From: Parapedobacter soli
GTDB taxonomy: Bacteria; Bacteroidota; Bacteroidia; Sphingobacteriales; Sphingobacteriaceae
Assembly (NCBI RefSeq): GCF_025460835.1
Contig: NZ_JAMXAY010000014.1
Coordinates: forward strand, 28,421 to 92,420
Reading direction: 5' to 3'
Length of the DNA: 64,000 bases
Part shown: one piece after another, positions 9,498 through 17,792 of the stretch
Layout of the letters: every line of letters starts with the position of its first letter
How positions within the stretch are numbered: position 1 is the first letter of the stretch
Position numbers and translations under genes: made by a program
The notes under the pieces: generated by a model
Told to the model about the DNA's origin: nothing
Seen by the model: only the letters and a program-made list of their open reading frames with translations
Databases searched by the model: none

Positions 9498-9542
9498 CAA
9501 TGCTACTATGTATATAGCAAAATTTCATCCTGTACTGTCCTG
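9498..9542 (-). promoter_or_regulatory. 45-base shared element, copy A
   Basis: The roughly 330-base gap between the two cytochrome genes contains no gene. It holds this element, which matches the element at 12891-12935 at 35 of 45 positions without gaps. Each copy has an imperfect dyad TACYA-N6-TRGYA followed by three tandem five-base units close to TCCTG. It lies about 235 bases before the start of the downstream cytochrome lipoprotein gene. Probably a regulator binding region; which protein binds is unknown. Confidence 0.5.
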
Positions 9543-9595
9543 AATAGCCTCTTGCGGTGCATTTATTGTGCCTCGCTGCGCGCGTGTAGAGCTCG

Positions 9596-12500
9596 CTATT
9601 TCAGCGGGTGCTCTTTTAGCAACTCTTCTGGTGCATAGAAGCCTTTCTTATCTGCGATTGCTGTGCGGACAGCATTTACCTGCTCTGCGCTGATAGGCGT
9701 TCCTTTGTTTCCGAAAGAGTTTTTTACGTAGGTAAGCACTGCAGCCACTTCTTCATCGTTCAGCAAGCCGCCGAAGGGCGTCATGGGTACTTGTCCAGGG
9801 TATTTCTGTCCCAGTACCTCGATTGGCCCATGGAGGCCATTCAGGGTCAGTTTAATGAGGCGGACATCATCATTGAGTACCCACCGGGTTCCGGCCAATG
9901 GCGGGAATCCTGAGTTAGGTAGGCCTTTACCATCGGCTTGGTGGCAGGTGATGCAGAAGCCCTCTCGCTGGAAAATCAGCTGGCCCTGTTTAAAGCGGGC
10001 TAAGTCGGTACCTTTCAAATTGGTATTAGCAGTTGTCGGCGATTCGGTGCCAGTGGGAGCAGGTTTGTCTGCCAGCCTTGCGGCTGCGGTTTGGTAGGCA
10101 TCGGCCATCCAGCTATCGATCGGGTGCTTTGCGGCTTCTTCCAAGATTGGTCTAGTTTCCGTGCTGTCTAGCCACGAAGCCGCTACGATTGCTTCCAGTC
10201 GTACGCGCCCATGCTCATCGGCCGCCGCTTCACGCAGCAGGTCGGCTTGGTCTTTTACCTGGTGGCCGGTATAGCGCAGTACCCGTACGGCGGCTGCCCG
10301 CACACGGTGATCGTTGGCATGCAATAGTTGGCGCAGCAGCGCCTGGTCAACACGGTTGAGGCCCCAGGTTACCCATAGGCCCTCAAGTAGGTGGTGTTCG
10401 TAGTCGGGGCTGCTTCGGTCCAGCCCATCCAGCCACGGGCGGAGCTGCTTCAGTACGTCGTCGGCGTTGCGGCCACGCAGCTCGCGGCGGGTGCGGTAGC
10501 GGGTACGGTATTCAGGCAGCTTCAGGTTATCCAACAAGGTATTGATGTCGGCCCCGGCGATGGTAGCTGGTTTTACAAGCGGCCGCGCAGGGTAGGTAAT
10601 CCGATATATGCGGCCGTGGGTATGGTCGCGAAGCGGATCGCGCTGGTTGTGCTGCATGTGGCCAATGAGTACGTTGTGCCAATCTACGACGTAAAGAGAT
10701 CCATCGGGTGCAAATTCCATGTCGACCGGCCGGAAGTTCGGGTCGTCCGAGCGCATGAGGTCCTGGCGGTGGTGGCTGCTGTAGCCTGTTCCGTCCTCGG
10801 CCATGGCATGCTGTTTCATACCCAGGAAGCCAATGGTGTTGTTGATGAGCATATCGCCCTGCACCTCGTCGGGGAAATGGCGGCTCGACACGAATTCCAG
10901 CCCTGAAGTGGGCCTTACACGATGGGCATCTTCAATCAGGTTCCTCGCCTTCGGGTTCGCTTTCCCATAGACTGGTTTGAGTGATCCGGGCATCATCCAC
11001 GTAGCATCGGGCCCTGATGTTTCTGCATAGAAGTTTTGCCCCCATTCATCGAAAGCGATACCCCATGGATTTGGGATAGAGAGCTGGGCGGTATACTCCA
11101 ATTTGTGGCGGGCGGGGTTGTATCGGAAGAACCCTCCGTTGGTAGCGCGTACGGGTCCATAGGGCGTTTCGATATCGCTCAGCAAGAACACGCCCTGCCC
11201 CATGTAGATGGCGCCCGATGGGTCACTCGTATATGCATGGTGTGCATGGTGCGTGTCGTGGTCGTCGAAGCCGCTCAACAGGACTTCCCGTTTGTCGGCT
11301 TTGTCATCGCCGTCCGTATCGGTCAGTAGGATCAGGTTTGTCCCTTGCGATACATACACGCCTTCGGGAGCCAGTTCGAAGCCCATTGGCAGGTGTAGGC
11401 CATCGGCAAAGATGGTCTGTTTGTCGGCTTTGCCGTCGTTGTCGGTATCTTCAAGTATCAGTAGTTTATCCGTGGGTTTCGGGTCGCCGGGTTTCCAGTG
11501 CGGATAGGAGGGCATGGTGGCCACCCAAAGGCGTCCTTTGTTGTCGAATGTGAGCTGTACAGGTTTCTGTAGGTCGGGGAATTCCTGTTCTGAAGCGAAC
11601 AGATCTATTTTATAGCCGGGCGCCATGTGGAACTTGGCTAATGCCTCTTCGCCATAGAGATATTTGGGCAGAGGTTGGTTGGTGTTCCGCGGTAAGTAGT
11701 TGGTTTCCACTTTGGGCAGTACCGTGGTTGTTGCATCGGCACTGTCGAGGTCCATCCGGATTCCCTTGGATGCTTTCCAGATGGCCTGGTCGCGTAGGGC
11801 CGTCATCTCCCGGATTTTAATAAACTCGGCCGGGTAGTTATCGGGACCGAAAGGATCGTACCTTCGTCCGAATGCCTGTACGCCATTGGGGTGTTTGAAA
11901 TCCTGGAACCAGACCCAGTTTTTTTCCATCACTGCATCGTGGACCAATTGCCGGTTGGTGTCGTCTATTTTTTTCATTCGGCCGAATACGGCGTCAGCGA
12001 GCATCGTGGAGAACTCCCTGTAGCCGGCATCGTTGAGCTGCGTGCCGTCGATGGTAAGCGGGGAACTGCTCCGGCGGAACAGTTTACCGAAGGGACGATA
12101 CATGTCTACAAAGAGTACATCGTTGTTTCGAGCTACCTCTGCCATGGCTTCGGTATACATCGCCAGGCGTTTGTTTTCCGCTATGCCATCCGGTAGGTCG
12201 TGGTCGTCCGAGCGGTCTTCAAAGGCTATGGGAGACACGATGGCCAAGCGCGGTGGCTTGACGCCGTTGTAATGTTGTTGCAGGGTATACTTTATAAAAG
12301 CATCTAGTTCTTTGCGGTATTGCTCAAGCCCTTCTGTGTCACGGAAGGATTCTGTGTAGCCGAAGAATGCGATGATGACATCGGCCTTATGCCGAGCGAG
12401 CCACTCGTCTGGTGTTTCCCAATGACCTTGGGTATTGGGGTCATTGAGCAGATCTGTATCGGACTGCAACGTGTCGGCTCCGGGAAATGCCCATGGAGAG

Positions 12501-12769
12501 GGACGGCCGGAATGGGGGCGGAAGCCCGGTGTGTTCCCCCCGTCGCACATGTTACGGATATATAGTAGGCTATCCGGATACCGTAAATACATCTCGGTTT
12601 CGAAGTGGCCGTAGTCCATCATGCGCGATCCGAGGTTATTGCCTATGAGAATAATATGATCTCCGCGTTGCAGTGTCAACGGAGCAGGGGTGGGGGGGCT
12701 GCATTGGGAGAGGCAGACCAGGGCAATGAAAACGCCAGCGAATATAACCGGTCTTAAATACCTTTCCAT
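9596..12769 (-). CDS. Lipoprotein: SGNH-like domain, beta-propeller dehydrogenase, HEAT-like region and cytochrome c
   Basis: 1057 residues from the ATG at 12767-12769, chosen because it places the signal peptide directly (lipobox LVCLSQC); in-frame ATGs up to 12817 are possible. Domain order: an SGNH-hydrolase-like domain (about 35-260), a dehydrogenase beta-propeller (about 370-700: LTFDNKGRLWVATMPSYP, PMGFELAPEGVYVSQG), HEAT-like helices (about 730-900), and a C-terminal class I cytochrome c with CITCH and MTPFGG as the possible distal Met. The SGNH part reads GNN where active enzymes have GDS, and DGTQLND where a catalytic His is expected, so it may only bind carbohydrate. Envelope-located sugar oxidation is likely. 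Its own copy of the 45-base element lies upstream. Confidence 0.83.
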   Translation of the reverse strand: MERYLRPVIFAGVFIALVCLSQCSPPTPAPLTLQRGDHIILIGNNLGSRMMDYGHFETEMYLRYPDSLLYIRNMCDGGNTPGFRPHSGRPSPWAFPGADTLQSDTDLLNDPNTQGHWETPDEWLARHKADVIIAFFGYTESFRDTEGLEQYRKELDAFIKYTLQQHYNGVKPPRLAIVSPIAFEDRSDDHDLPDGIAENKRLAMYTEAMAEVARNNDVLFVDMYRPFGKLFRRSSSPLTIDGTQLNDAGYREFSTMLADAVFGRMKKIDDTNRQLVHDAVMEKNWVWFQDFKHPNGVQAFGRRYDPFGPDNYPAEFIKIREMTALRDQAIWKASKGIRMDLDSADATTTVLPKVETNYLPRNTNQPLPKYLYGEEALAKFHMAPGYKIDLFASEQEFPDLQKPVQLTFDNKGRLWVATMPSYPHWKPGDPKPTDKLLILEDTDNDGKADKQTIFADGLHLPMGFELAPEGVYVSQGTNLILLTDTDGDDKADKREVLLSGFDDHDTHHAHHAYTSDPSGAIYMGQGVFLLSDIETPYGPVRATNGGFFRYNPARHKLEYTAQLSIPNPWGIAFDEWGQNFYAETSGPDATWMMPGSLKPVYGKANPKARNLIEDAHRVRPTSGLEFVSSRHFPDEVQGDMLINNTIGFLGMKQHAMAEDGTGYSSHHRQDLMRSDDPNFRPVDMEFAPDGSLYVVDWHNVLIGHMQHNQRDPLRDHTHGRIYRITYPARPLVKPATIAGADINTLLDNLKLPEYRTRYRTRRELRGRNADDVLKQLRPWLDGLDRSSPDYEHHLLEGLWVTWGLNRVDQALLRQLLHANDHRVRAAAVRVLRYTGHQVKDQADLLREAAADEHGRVRLEAIVAASWLDSTETRPILEEAAKHPIDSWMADAYQTAAARLADKPAPTGTESPTTANTNLKGTDLARFKQGQLIFQREGFCITCHQADGKGLPNSGFPPLAGTRWVLNDDVRLIKLTLNGLHGPIEVLGQKYPGQVPMTPFGGLLNDEEVAAVLTYVKNSFGNKGTPISAEQVNAVRTAIADKKGFYAPEELLKEHPLK

Positions 12770-12890
12770 GGTACGTTTTGCTGCCATAGATTTCATTGGT
12801 TTTACTGGCGCTCGCATGAATGGGGATTATTATTATTTCGTATCATAATTTAAAACTAGTACTTATAGCACAATAGCTAATTGGAATTTG

Positions 12891-12935
12891 CAATGCTACC
12901 ATTTTTGTGGTAAAACGTCATCCTGCCCTGTCCTG
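12891..12935 (-). promoter_or_regulatory. 45-base shared element, copy B
   Basis: This is the only structure I see in the 333-base gap between panD and the SGNH/cytochrome gene. It is the partner of the element at 9498-9542 and lies about 120 bases before the chosen start codon (75 before the earliest ATG). Here the dyad is complete: TACCA, six bases, TGGTA. At the position where copy A has T it pairs with A, while copy B has C paired with G, so the symmetry is kept although the bases changed. That argues for a selected operator. Confidence 0.5.
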
Positions 12936-13102
12936 TGTATGCTCGGTTGGCCCACTGTCGTTATCTTTGGTTGCCAGCCCGCTAAGGACTAACGATATTG
13001 CCATAAGTTGCCAAGGGGTAGGGCGGTTGGCCAGCGAGTTTAGGGAGTAGTATTATAGGAGTAGTATTAAAAATATTCGGGCGAGTAAGGCCCGCATCGG
13101 TA

Positions 13103-13471
13103 TCAATAGGTATACTTATCTATCTTGTGGATTTGGTTATTGCCTTCGGTGAATACCAAAACAGGCTGATAGTTATCTGCCTCTTCTTCACTAACCTTGA
13201 AGAAGCTGAGTATGTGGACAGTATCGCCCACTTTAGCATGCAGTGCTGCACCACCATTCATGCATACTTCGCCACTGCCGCGTTTACCTGGCAGCACGTA
13301 GGTCATGATGCGGCTTCCGTTTATGGCATTATTGACATACACTTGCTCGTATTTTTTTATTTGAGCTGCGTCTAGTAAATCGGCGTCAACGGTAATAGAT
13401 CCATTATATTCAACATTTGCCTCCGTTACTTTGACCGTGTGGATTTTTGATTTTAAAATAGTTAACTCCAT
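13103..13471 (-). CDS. panD: Aspartate 1-decarboxylase
   Basis: 122 residues, the normal size of the proenzyme. Makes beta-alanine from L-aspartate for pantothenate and coenzyme A synthesis, in the cytoplasm. The self-cleavage site is present: Tyr22-Asn23-Gly24-Ser25 in EYNGSITVD, where Gly24-Ser25 is cut to create the pyruvoyl group on Ser25. NNAINGSRIMTYVL and the NGGAALHAKVGD segment are also typical. No other pantothenate gene is adjacent, which is unusual compared with the panC-panD pairs of many Bacteroidota. Directly upstream are two tandem 18-base repeats and a gene of unknown function on the same strand, 49 bases away. Confidence 0.97.
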   Translation of the reverse strand: MELTILKSKIHTVKVTEANVEYNGSITVDADLLDAAQIKKYEQVYVNNAINGSRIMTYVLPGKRGSGEVCMNGGAALHAKVGDTVHILSFFKVSEEEADNYQPVLVFTEGNNQIHKIDKYTY

Positions 13472-13478
13472 ATTATTT

Positions 13479-13514
13479 GTGTGTGTTTCTGTTATTGTGT
13501 GTGGTTCTGTTATT
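13479..13514. repeat. Two tandem 18-base repeats before panD
   Basis: GTGTGTGTTTCTGTTATT is followed at once by GTGTGTGGTTCTGTTATT, 17 of 18 bases identical. The pair fills most of the 49-base gap between the hypothetical gene and panD and ends 8 bases before the panD start codon. On the panD sense strand it is A- and C-rich. It may only be polymerase slippage in a purine/pyrimidine-skewed leader. Confidence 0.6.
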
Positions 13515-13520
13515 CGTCCT

Positions 13521-14582
13521 TTATGCTGTTTTAGCCTGTCTACTGGGTTTTTCAGATGTTTCTAGTTCAATTTCCTTGCCATATTGCGTTATTATGTGGT
13601 ATTGGTGGTGGCAATGATAGGTGAACTGATAAGGCATGTTTGGATTTATGGGGTGATTGCCCGAACATGCTACGCGATATTCTTCGCTGCCGTTGGCTGC
13701 ATATTTTGCTATTACAAGTGTGTTTTGGTCCATGTCATGTTCAAGGATAAACCACGCTCCTTCTCCGATGCCACCCAACCACTGTGCTGCCGCCGGTACC
13801 GTTTCTGGCCGTTGCGGTTCGGCGATAGAGCCCGGTTCCTGATCGCACGGGAGGTCTTTGGACTTGTCGGTGGAAAGGTTATGCATTAATTGGTCCAATT
13901 GGAAGCCCAGCGATTGCCAGCGGGTCATCTGCCGCGACTGCAATATACCTTCATGGTATAGGTAAACCATCCCGTTGGGCGATGCGTTCACTACATTACT
14001 CATTGGGCTTGGTTTGATGGTTTCGGGCAGACTTATCCGTCGTCGTACGCGGTGCCTGTTTACAAAGCCAGCCAATAATACCTGGGCAACGAACCGTGAA
14101 CAGCTATTATTCCCACGGGCGATGGCACCATACTTTACCGGACCTTTATTTACGATTTGCTCAGCAAGTCGGTTTGCCATGGTATATGATAAACCTTCGG
14201 CGACAGCGAAAAATAGCCTTCCGCTGCCGTGGGTTGCGTCTTCTATTTGGTGTAACTCATCCAGAATAGCCTTTAAGTTATCGATATGGTTATTGTCATC
14301 AAAACGTGCCCGCGTGTTTAGCACAAGCCGAGGATCTGACGTAGCGGAACGCGCGCGGCCATATCCCCTCGGTGTGATGTATCTGCCGAAATCGAAATAA
14401 GCCAATAAACCGCTTTGACGGTGTATCAATACAATAGCTGCATGGCCCACTTTGAAATTCAGGTTTTTTACAATACCCAGTTGTTTGAGTATTGCCATCC
14501 ATCGCTCGTCGCCACGAGCAGTCTGGTCTGGCCACGCCATCACCAATGCTAAGTCTTGGTTTTCTTCCAACTTGCCCTCCAT
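13521..14582 (-). CDS. Hypothetical protein, possible permuted papain-like cysteine peptidase/amidase fold
   Basis: 353 residues, no signal peptide or membrane segment. I do not recognise a characterised family. Two segments stand out: VGHAAIVLIHRQSG with His47, followed by YFDFGRYITP, and RGNNSCSRFVAQVLL with Cys161. A His in a GHA strand preceding a Cys at the start of a helix is the order found in circularly permuted NlpC/P60 and related papain-like proteins, so an amidase or peptidase is conceivable. The last 80 residues (GAWFILEHDMDQNT to FTYHCHHQYHIIT) look like a small beta domain. It is 49 bases upstream of panD on the same strand. Function unknown; the fold proposal is inference. Confidence 0.6.
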   Translation of the reverse strand: MEGKLEENQDLALVMAWPDQTARGDERWMAILKQLGIVKNLNFKVGHAAIVLIHRQSGLLAYFDFGRYITPRGYGRARSATSDPRLVLNTRARFDDNNHIDNLKAILDELHQIEDATHGSGRLFFAVAEGLSYTMANRLAEQIVNKGPVKYGAIARGNNSCSRFVAQVLLAGFVNRHRVRRRISLPETIKPSPMSNVVNASPNGMVYLYHEGILQSRQMTRWQSLGFQLDQLMHNLSTDKSKDLPCDQEPGSIAEPQRPETVPAAAQWLGGIGEGAWFILEHDMDQNTLVIAKYAANGSEEYRVACSGNHPINPNMPYQFTYHCHHQYHIITQYGKEIELETSEKPSRQAKTA

Positions 14583-14762
14583 TCGCGGTTTTTTCCTCGG
14601 CAGTGAAATAACCGTGTAAATCTGTAAAGAATTGGGAATTGAGGTTTATTAGCTGATGTCTGCCCTTTGTATTGAGAAACTTACGGAACCAATTTCATAT
14701 TTATCACAATAATAGCGTAAAATTTGCCACTTTTGCAATCCAATATATATTTGAGGCCCATC

Positions 14763-17700
14763 ATGGAAAGAATTAGTAATGGAGGTATAACAAAATCTTT
14801 TTTGTTTTTTTTATCGGTAGCCCTATTGTTTGGTAGCTACTCATGCAATAAGCGGAGTGGCAAACCGCGGCTTTTGGTGTTTAGTAAGACGGCGGCTTTT
14901 TACCACGAGTCTATCCCAGCCGGGAATGCTGCTTTGATTAAACTTGCCCATGAAAACGGCTATGATATCGATACGACTACCAATGCCGAATGGTTTAATG
15001 AAGATACACTGGAGAACTATTCGGCTGTTATCTTTCTGAGTACAACTGGCGACGTCCTTAACCACTACCAAGAGGCTGCGTTTGAGCGGTATATTCAGGC
15101 GGGAGGTGGTTTTGTGGGCATCCACGCTGCATCGGATACCGAATATGATTGGGGATGGTTCGGCCGGCTTGTAGGCGGTTATTTTAAAGGCCATCCGCAT
15201 CCACAGGAAGCTACGTTCCATGTGGTGGATACCCTCCATCCGGCTACGGAAGGGCTCCCGGCTGCCTTTACTTACCACGACGAATGGTACAACTTTAAGA
15301 AACTCAATCCTGACAACAATGTGTTGGTGACGATTGATGAAGGCAGTTATGAAGGGGGCGATAATGGTGCGGAGCACCCCATGGTATGGTACCATGAATA
15401 TGACGGTGGACGATCGTTTTACACAGCATTGGGACATTCCGTCGAGTCATTTAGTGACCCGCTGCACTTAAAGATGATATTGGGAGGCATCAAGTATGCC
15501 GTTGGGAAGAACCTGAAGCTTAATTATAATAAGGCGAGAACCCAGCTGCCACCCAATCCACAGCGTTTTGTGAAAAGACAACTTCTTACCGGGGAGCTTT
15601 TTGAGCCAACAGAGATGGCGATACTGCCGAATTATGATATCCTCGTCGCCCAACGCCGCGGTGAGCTGATGCTTTTCCAGCAGGATAGCCAAACCGTAAA
15701 ACAAGTGGGCTTCCTCGACGTGTACCACCAATCGGGTGTGCCGAATGTAAATGCCGAGGAAGGATTTATGGGGCTGGCGCTAGACCCGGACTACGAGCAG
15801 AATAAGTTTCTTTACGCGTTTTATAGCCCGGTGGATACTTCCGTAAATCGGTTGTCGCGGTTTGTTTATGACGATGGTAAGCTTGATCTGGAATCGGAGC
15901 AGATCATTCTTCAATTTTATTCACAACGGCAAATCTGCTGCCACACGGGAGGTTCTATCGCTTTCGGGGGAGATGGGCTACTCTACCTATCTACCGGCGA
16001 TAATTCGACACCGTTTGACCAACCGACTCAGTATAAAAACCATGGCTTTGCGCCCCTTGATGGACGCCCGGGATACGAACAGTATGACGTGCGTCGTTCT
16101 TCTGGGAACACCAATGACTTGCGGGGTAAAATCCTCCGTATTGACGTGCAGGCAGATGGCAGCTATAAAATACCTGAAGGCAACCTTTTCGCCGAAGGCA
16201 CTGAAAAGACCCGCCCCGAGATATATGTGATGGGAAATCGGAACCCTTACCGAATTTCGGTCGACCAAAAAACGGGCTACCTCTATTGGGGTGAGGTTGG
16301 TCCGGATGCGGCCAACGACAGTCTGGCGACACGAGGGCCGCGTGGTTACGATGAGGTAAACCAGGCCCGAAAAGCCGGGTTCTATGGATGGCCCTTTTTC
16401 ATCGGTGATAATTATGCTTACCGGCCGTTTAACTATAATACGGGCGAATTTGGCGAACCTTTTGACCCGGCACATCCGGAAAACCACTCACCGAACAATA
16501 CCGGTTTGCAGGTACTGCCTCCCGCGCAGCCTGCCTTTATCTGGTACCCGTATGCGGCGTCGCCGCAATTCCCCCAGGTGGGTACAGGTGGGCGTAATGC
16601 CATGGCTGGTCCGGTATACTATACCGATATGTTTCCCAAAGAGACCCGTTATCCGGAATACTACAATGGTAAACTGATCATCTATGATTGGATCCGTGGG
16701 TGGATCAAAGCGGTAAGCCTATTGCCGAATGGTGATTTCGACAAGATGGAGCCTTTCGTGGAAGATGCGTCATTCGCCAACCCAATTGATATGGAAGTGG
16801 GAAAAGACGGCAGGATTTACGTGCTGGAATACGGTAAAGGTTGGTTTGCCAAGAATGCCGATGCCGGTATCTCGCGGATCGACTATATCGCGGGAAACCT
16901 CCCGCCGCAAGTGGGCGATATCGAGATCGAAAAGCTCAATGGTGCCACACCGTTTACCGTGAAGGCGTCGGTTACGGCTACCGATAATGAGGGTGATCGG
17001 CTCACATATACCTGGAAGATTGGCGATGTTAGCCAAGTAACTAATGAGCCGACACTCAGCTACACCCTGGAAGAACGGGGGGAATATGCTATCAGCGTGA
17101 CGGTGTCTGACGGAAAAGGGCAGGCAGAAAGTAATCCAGTATTGGTTTACGCAGGTAACGACAACCCTGTGGTGAATATTGTGCTTACCAATACCACCGG
17201 CTTTTATACACCCGGAGAACATGTCGGTTACACAGTGGAGATAGATGACCACGGGCGGCCCATTGATACGGCGAATCTTGTGGTTGCTATTGACTATATC
17301 ACTGGTTCGGACCTGGCGGGTGCCTCACTCGGCCACCAGCAAGTATCTGAGATTGTGTTGGGGCGTAGCTTGATGATGGCTTCCGACTGTCAATCGTGCC
17401 ATAAGGTGGATGAGCCAAGTATTGGCCCTTCCTATATGCAGGTAGCTTCGCGGTACCGCAACCAGAAAGACGCTTCGCCTTACCTTACTGAAAAAATTAT
17501 GAAAGGTGGCAGCGGCGTGTGGGGCGAAGTTGCTATGGCAGCACATCCCGACATGAAAGAAGCTGAAGCACGCCAGATTGTGCGTTGGATCATGTCGTTG
17601 GGAGATGATCAGGCGGGTAAGCAGAAATCGCTCCCGGCGACAGGTGCTATCATCGCGAAAAAGGCAAGTGAAGGCGATAAAGAAACCGTACTACGTATTC

Positions 17701-17789
17701 ATGCACAATACACCAATGCGCCGGGCATGGGTATCAAGCCGCTTACCGGCTCGGAGACGGTGGATTTGAAACTGAAGACGGAGGAGTAG
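14763..17789 (+). CDS. ThuA / sugar dehydrogenase / PKD / cytochrome c fusion lipoprotein
   Basis: 1008 residues from the ATG at 14763, which has GAGG eight bases upstream; a TTG at 14724 is open but unlikely. Lipobox in GSYSC. Domains in order: ThuA (about 30-255: LLVFSKTAAFYHES, GGGFVGIHAASDTEYDW), a PQQ-type glucose/sorbosone dehydrogenase propeller (about 275-720: EPTEMAILPNYDILVAQRRG, CCHTGGSIAFGGDGLLYLS, GNRNPYRIS), a PKD domain (about 725-810: ATDNEGDRLTYTWKIG), and a cytochrome c with CQSCH (about 870-950). A short C-terminal tail follows. It should oxidise a sugar or glycoside in the envelope. Three bases before the flavin monooxygenase gene. Confidence 0.88.
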   Translation: MERISNGGITKSFLFFLSVALLFGSYSCNKRSGKPRLLVFSKTAAFYHESIPAGNAALIKLAHENGYDIDTTTNAEWFNEDTLENYSAVIFLSTTGDVLNHYQEAAFERYIQAGGGFVGIHAASDTEYDWGWFGRLVGGYFKGHPHPQEATFHVVDTLHPATEGLPAAFTYHDEWYNFKKLNPDNNVLVTIDEGSYEGGDNGAEHPMVWYHEYDGGRSFYTALGHSVESFSDPLHLKMILGGIKYAVGKNLKLNYNKARTQLPPNPQRFVKRQLLTGELFEPTEMAILPNYDILVAQRRGELMLFQQDSQTVKQVGFLDVYHQSGVPNVNAEEGFMGLALDPDYEQNKFLYAFYSPVDTSVNRLSRFVYDDGKLDLESEQIILQFYSQRQICCHTGGSIAFGGDGLLYLSTGDNSTPFDQPTQYKNHGFAPLDGRPGYEQYDVRRSSGNTNDLRGKILRIDVQADGSYKIPEGNLFAEGTEKTRPEIYVMGNRNPYRISVDQKTGYLYWGEVGPDAANDSLATRGPRGYDEVNQARKAGFYGWPFFIGDNYAYRPFNYNTGEFGEPFDPAHPENHSPNNTGLQVLPPAQPAFIWYPYAASPQFPQVGTGGRNAMAGPVYYTDMFPKETRYPEYYNGKLIIYDWIRGWIKAVSLLPNGDFDKMEPFVEDASFANPIDMEVGKDGRIYVLEYGKGWFAKNADAGISRIDYIAGNLPPQVGDIEIEKLNGATPFTVKASVTATDNEGDRLTYTWKIGDVSQVTNEPTLSYTLEERGEYAISVTVSDGKGQAESNPVLVYAGNDNPVVNIVLTNTTGFYTPGEHVGYTVEIDDHGRPIDTANLVVAIDYITGSDLAGASLGHQQVSEIVLGRSLMMASDCQSCHKVDEPSIGPSYMQVASRYRNQKDASPYLTEKIMKGGSGVWGEVAMAAHPDMKEAEARQIVRWIMSLGDDQAGKQKSLPATGAIIAKKASEGDKETVLRIHAQYTNAPGMGIKPLTGSETVDLKLKTEE

Positions 17790-17792
17790 CTC

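Noticed and set aside
14724..14762. TTG start extending the ThuA fusion protein
   Set aside because: The ATG at 14763 has GAGG at good distance and starts directly with the signal peptide.
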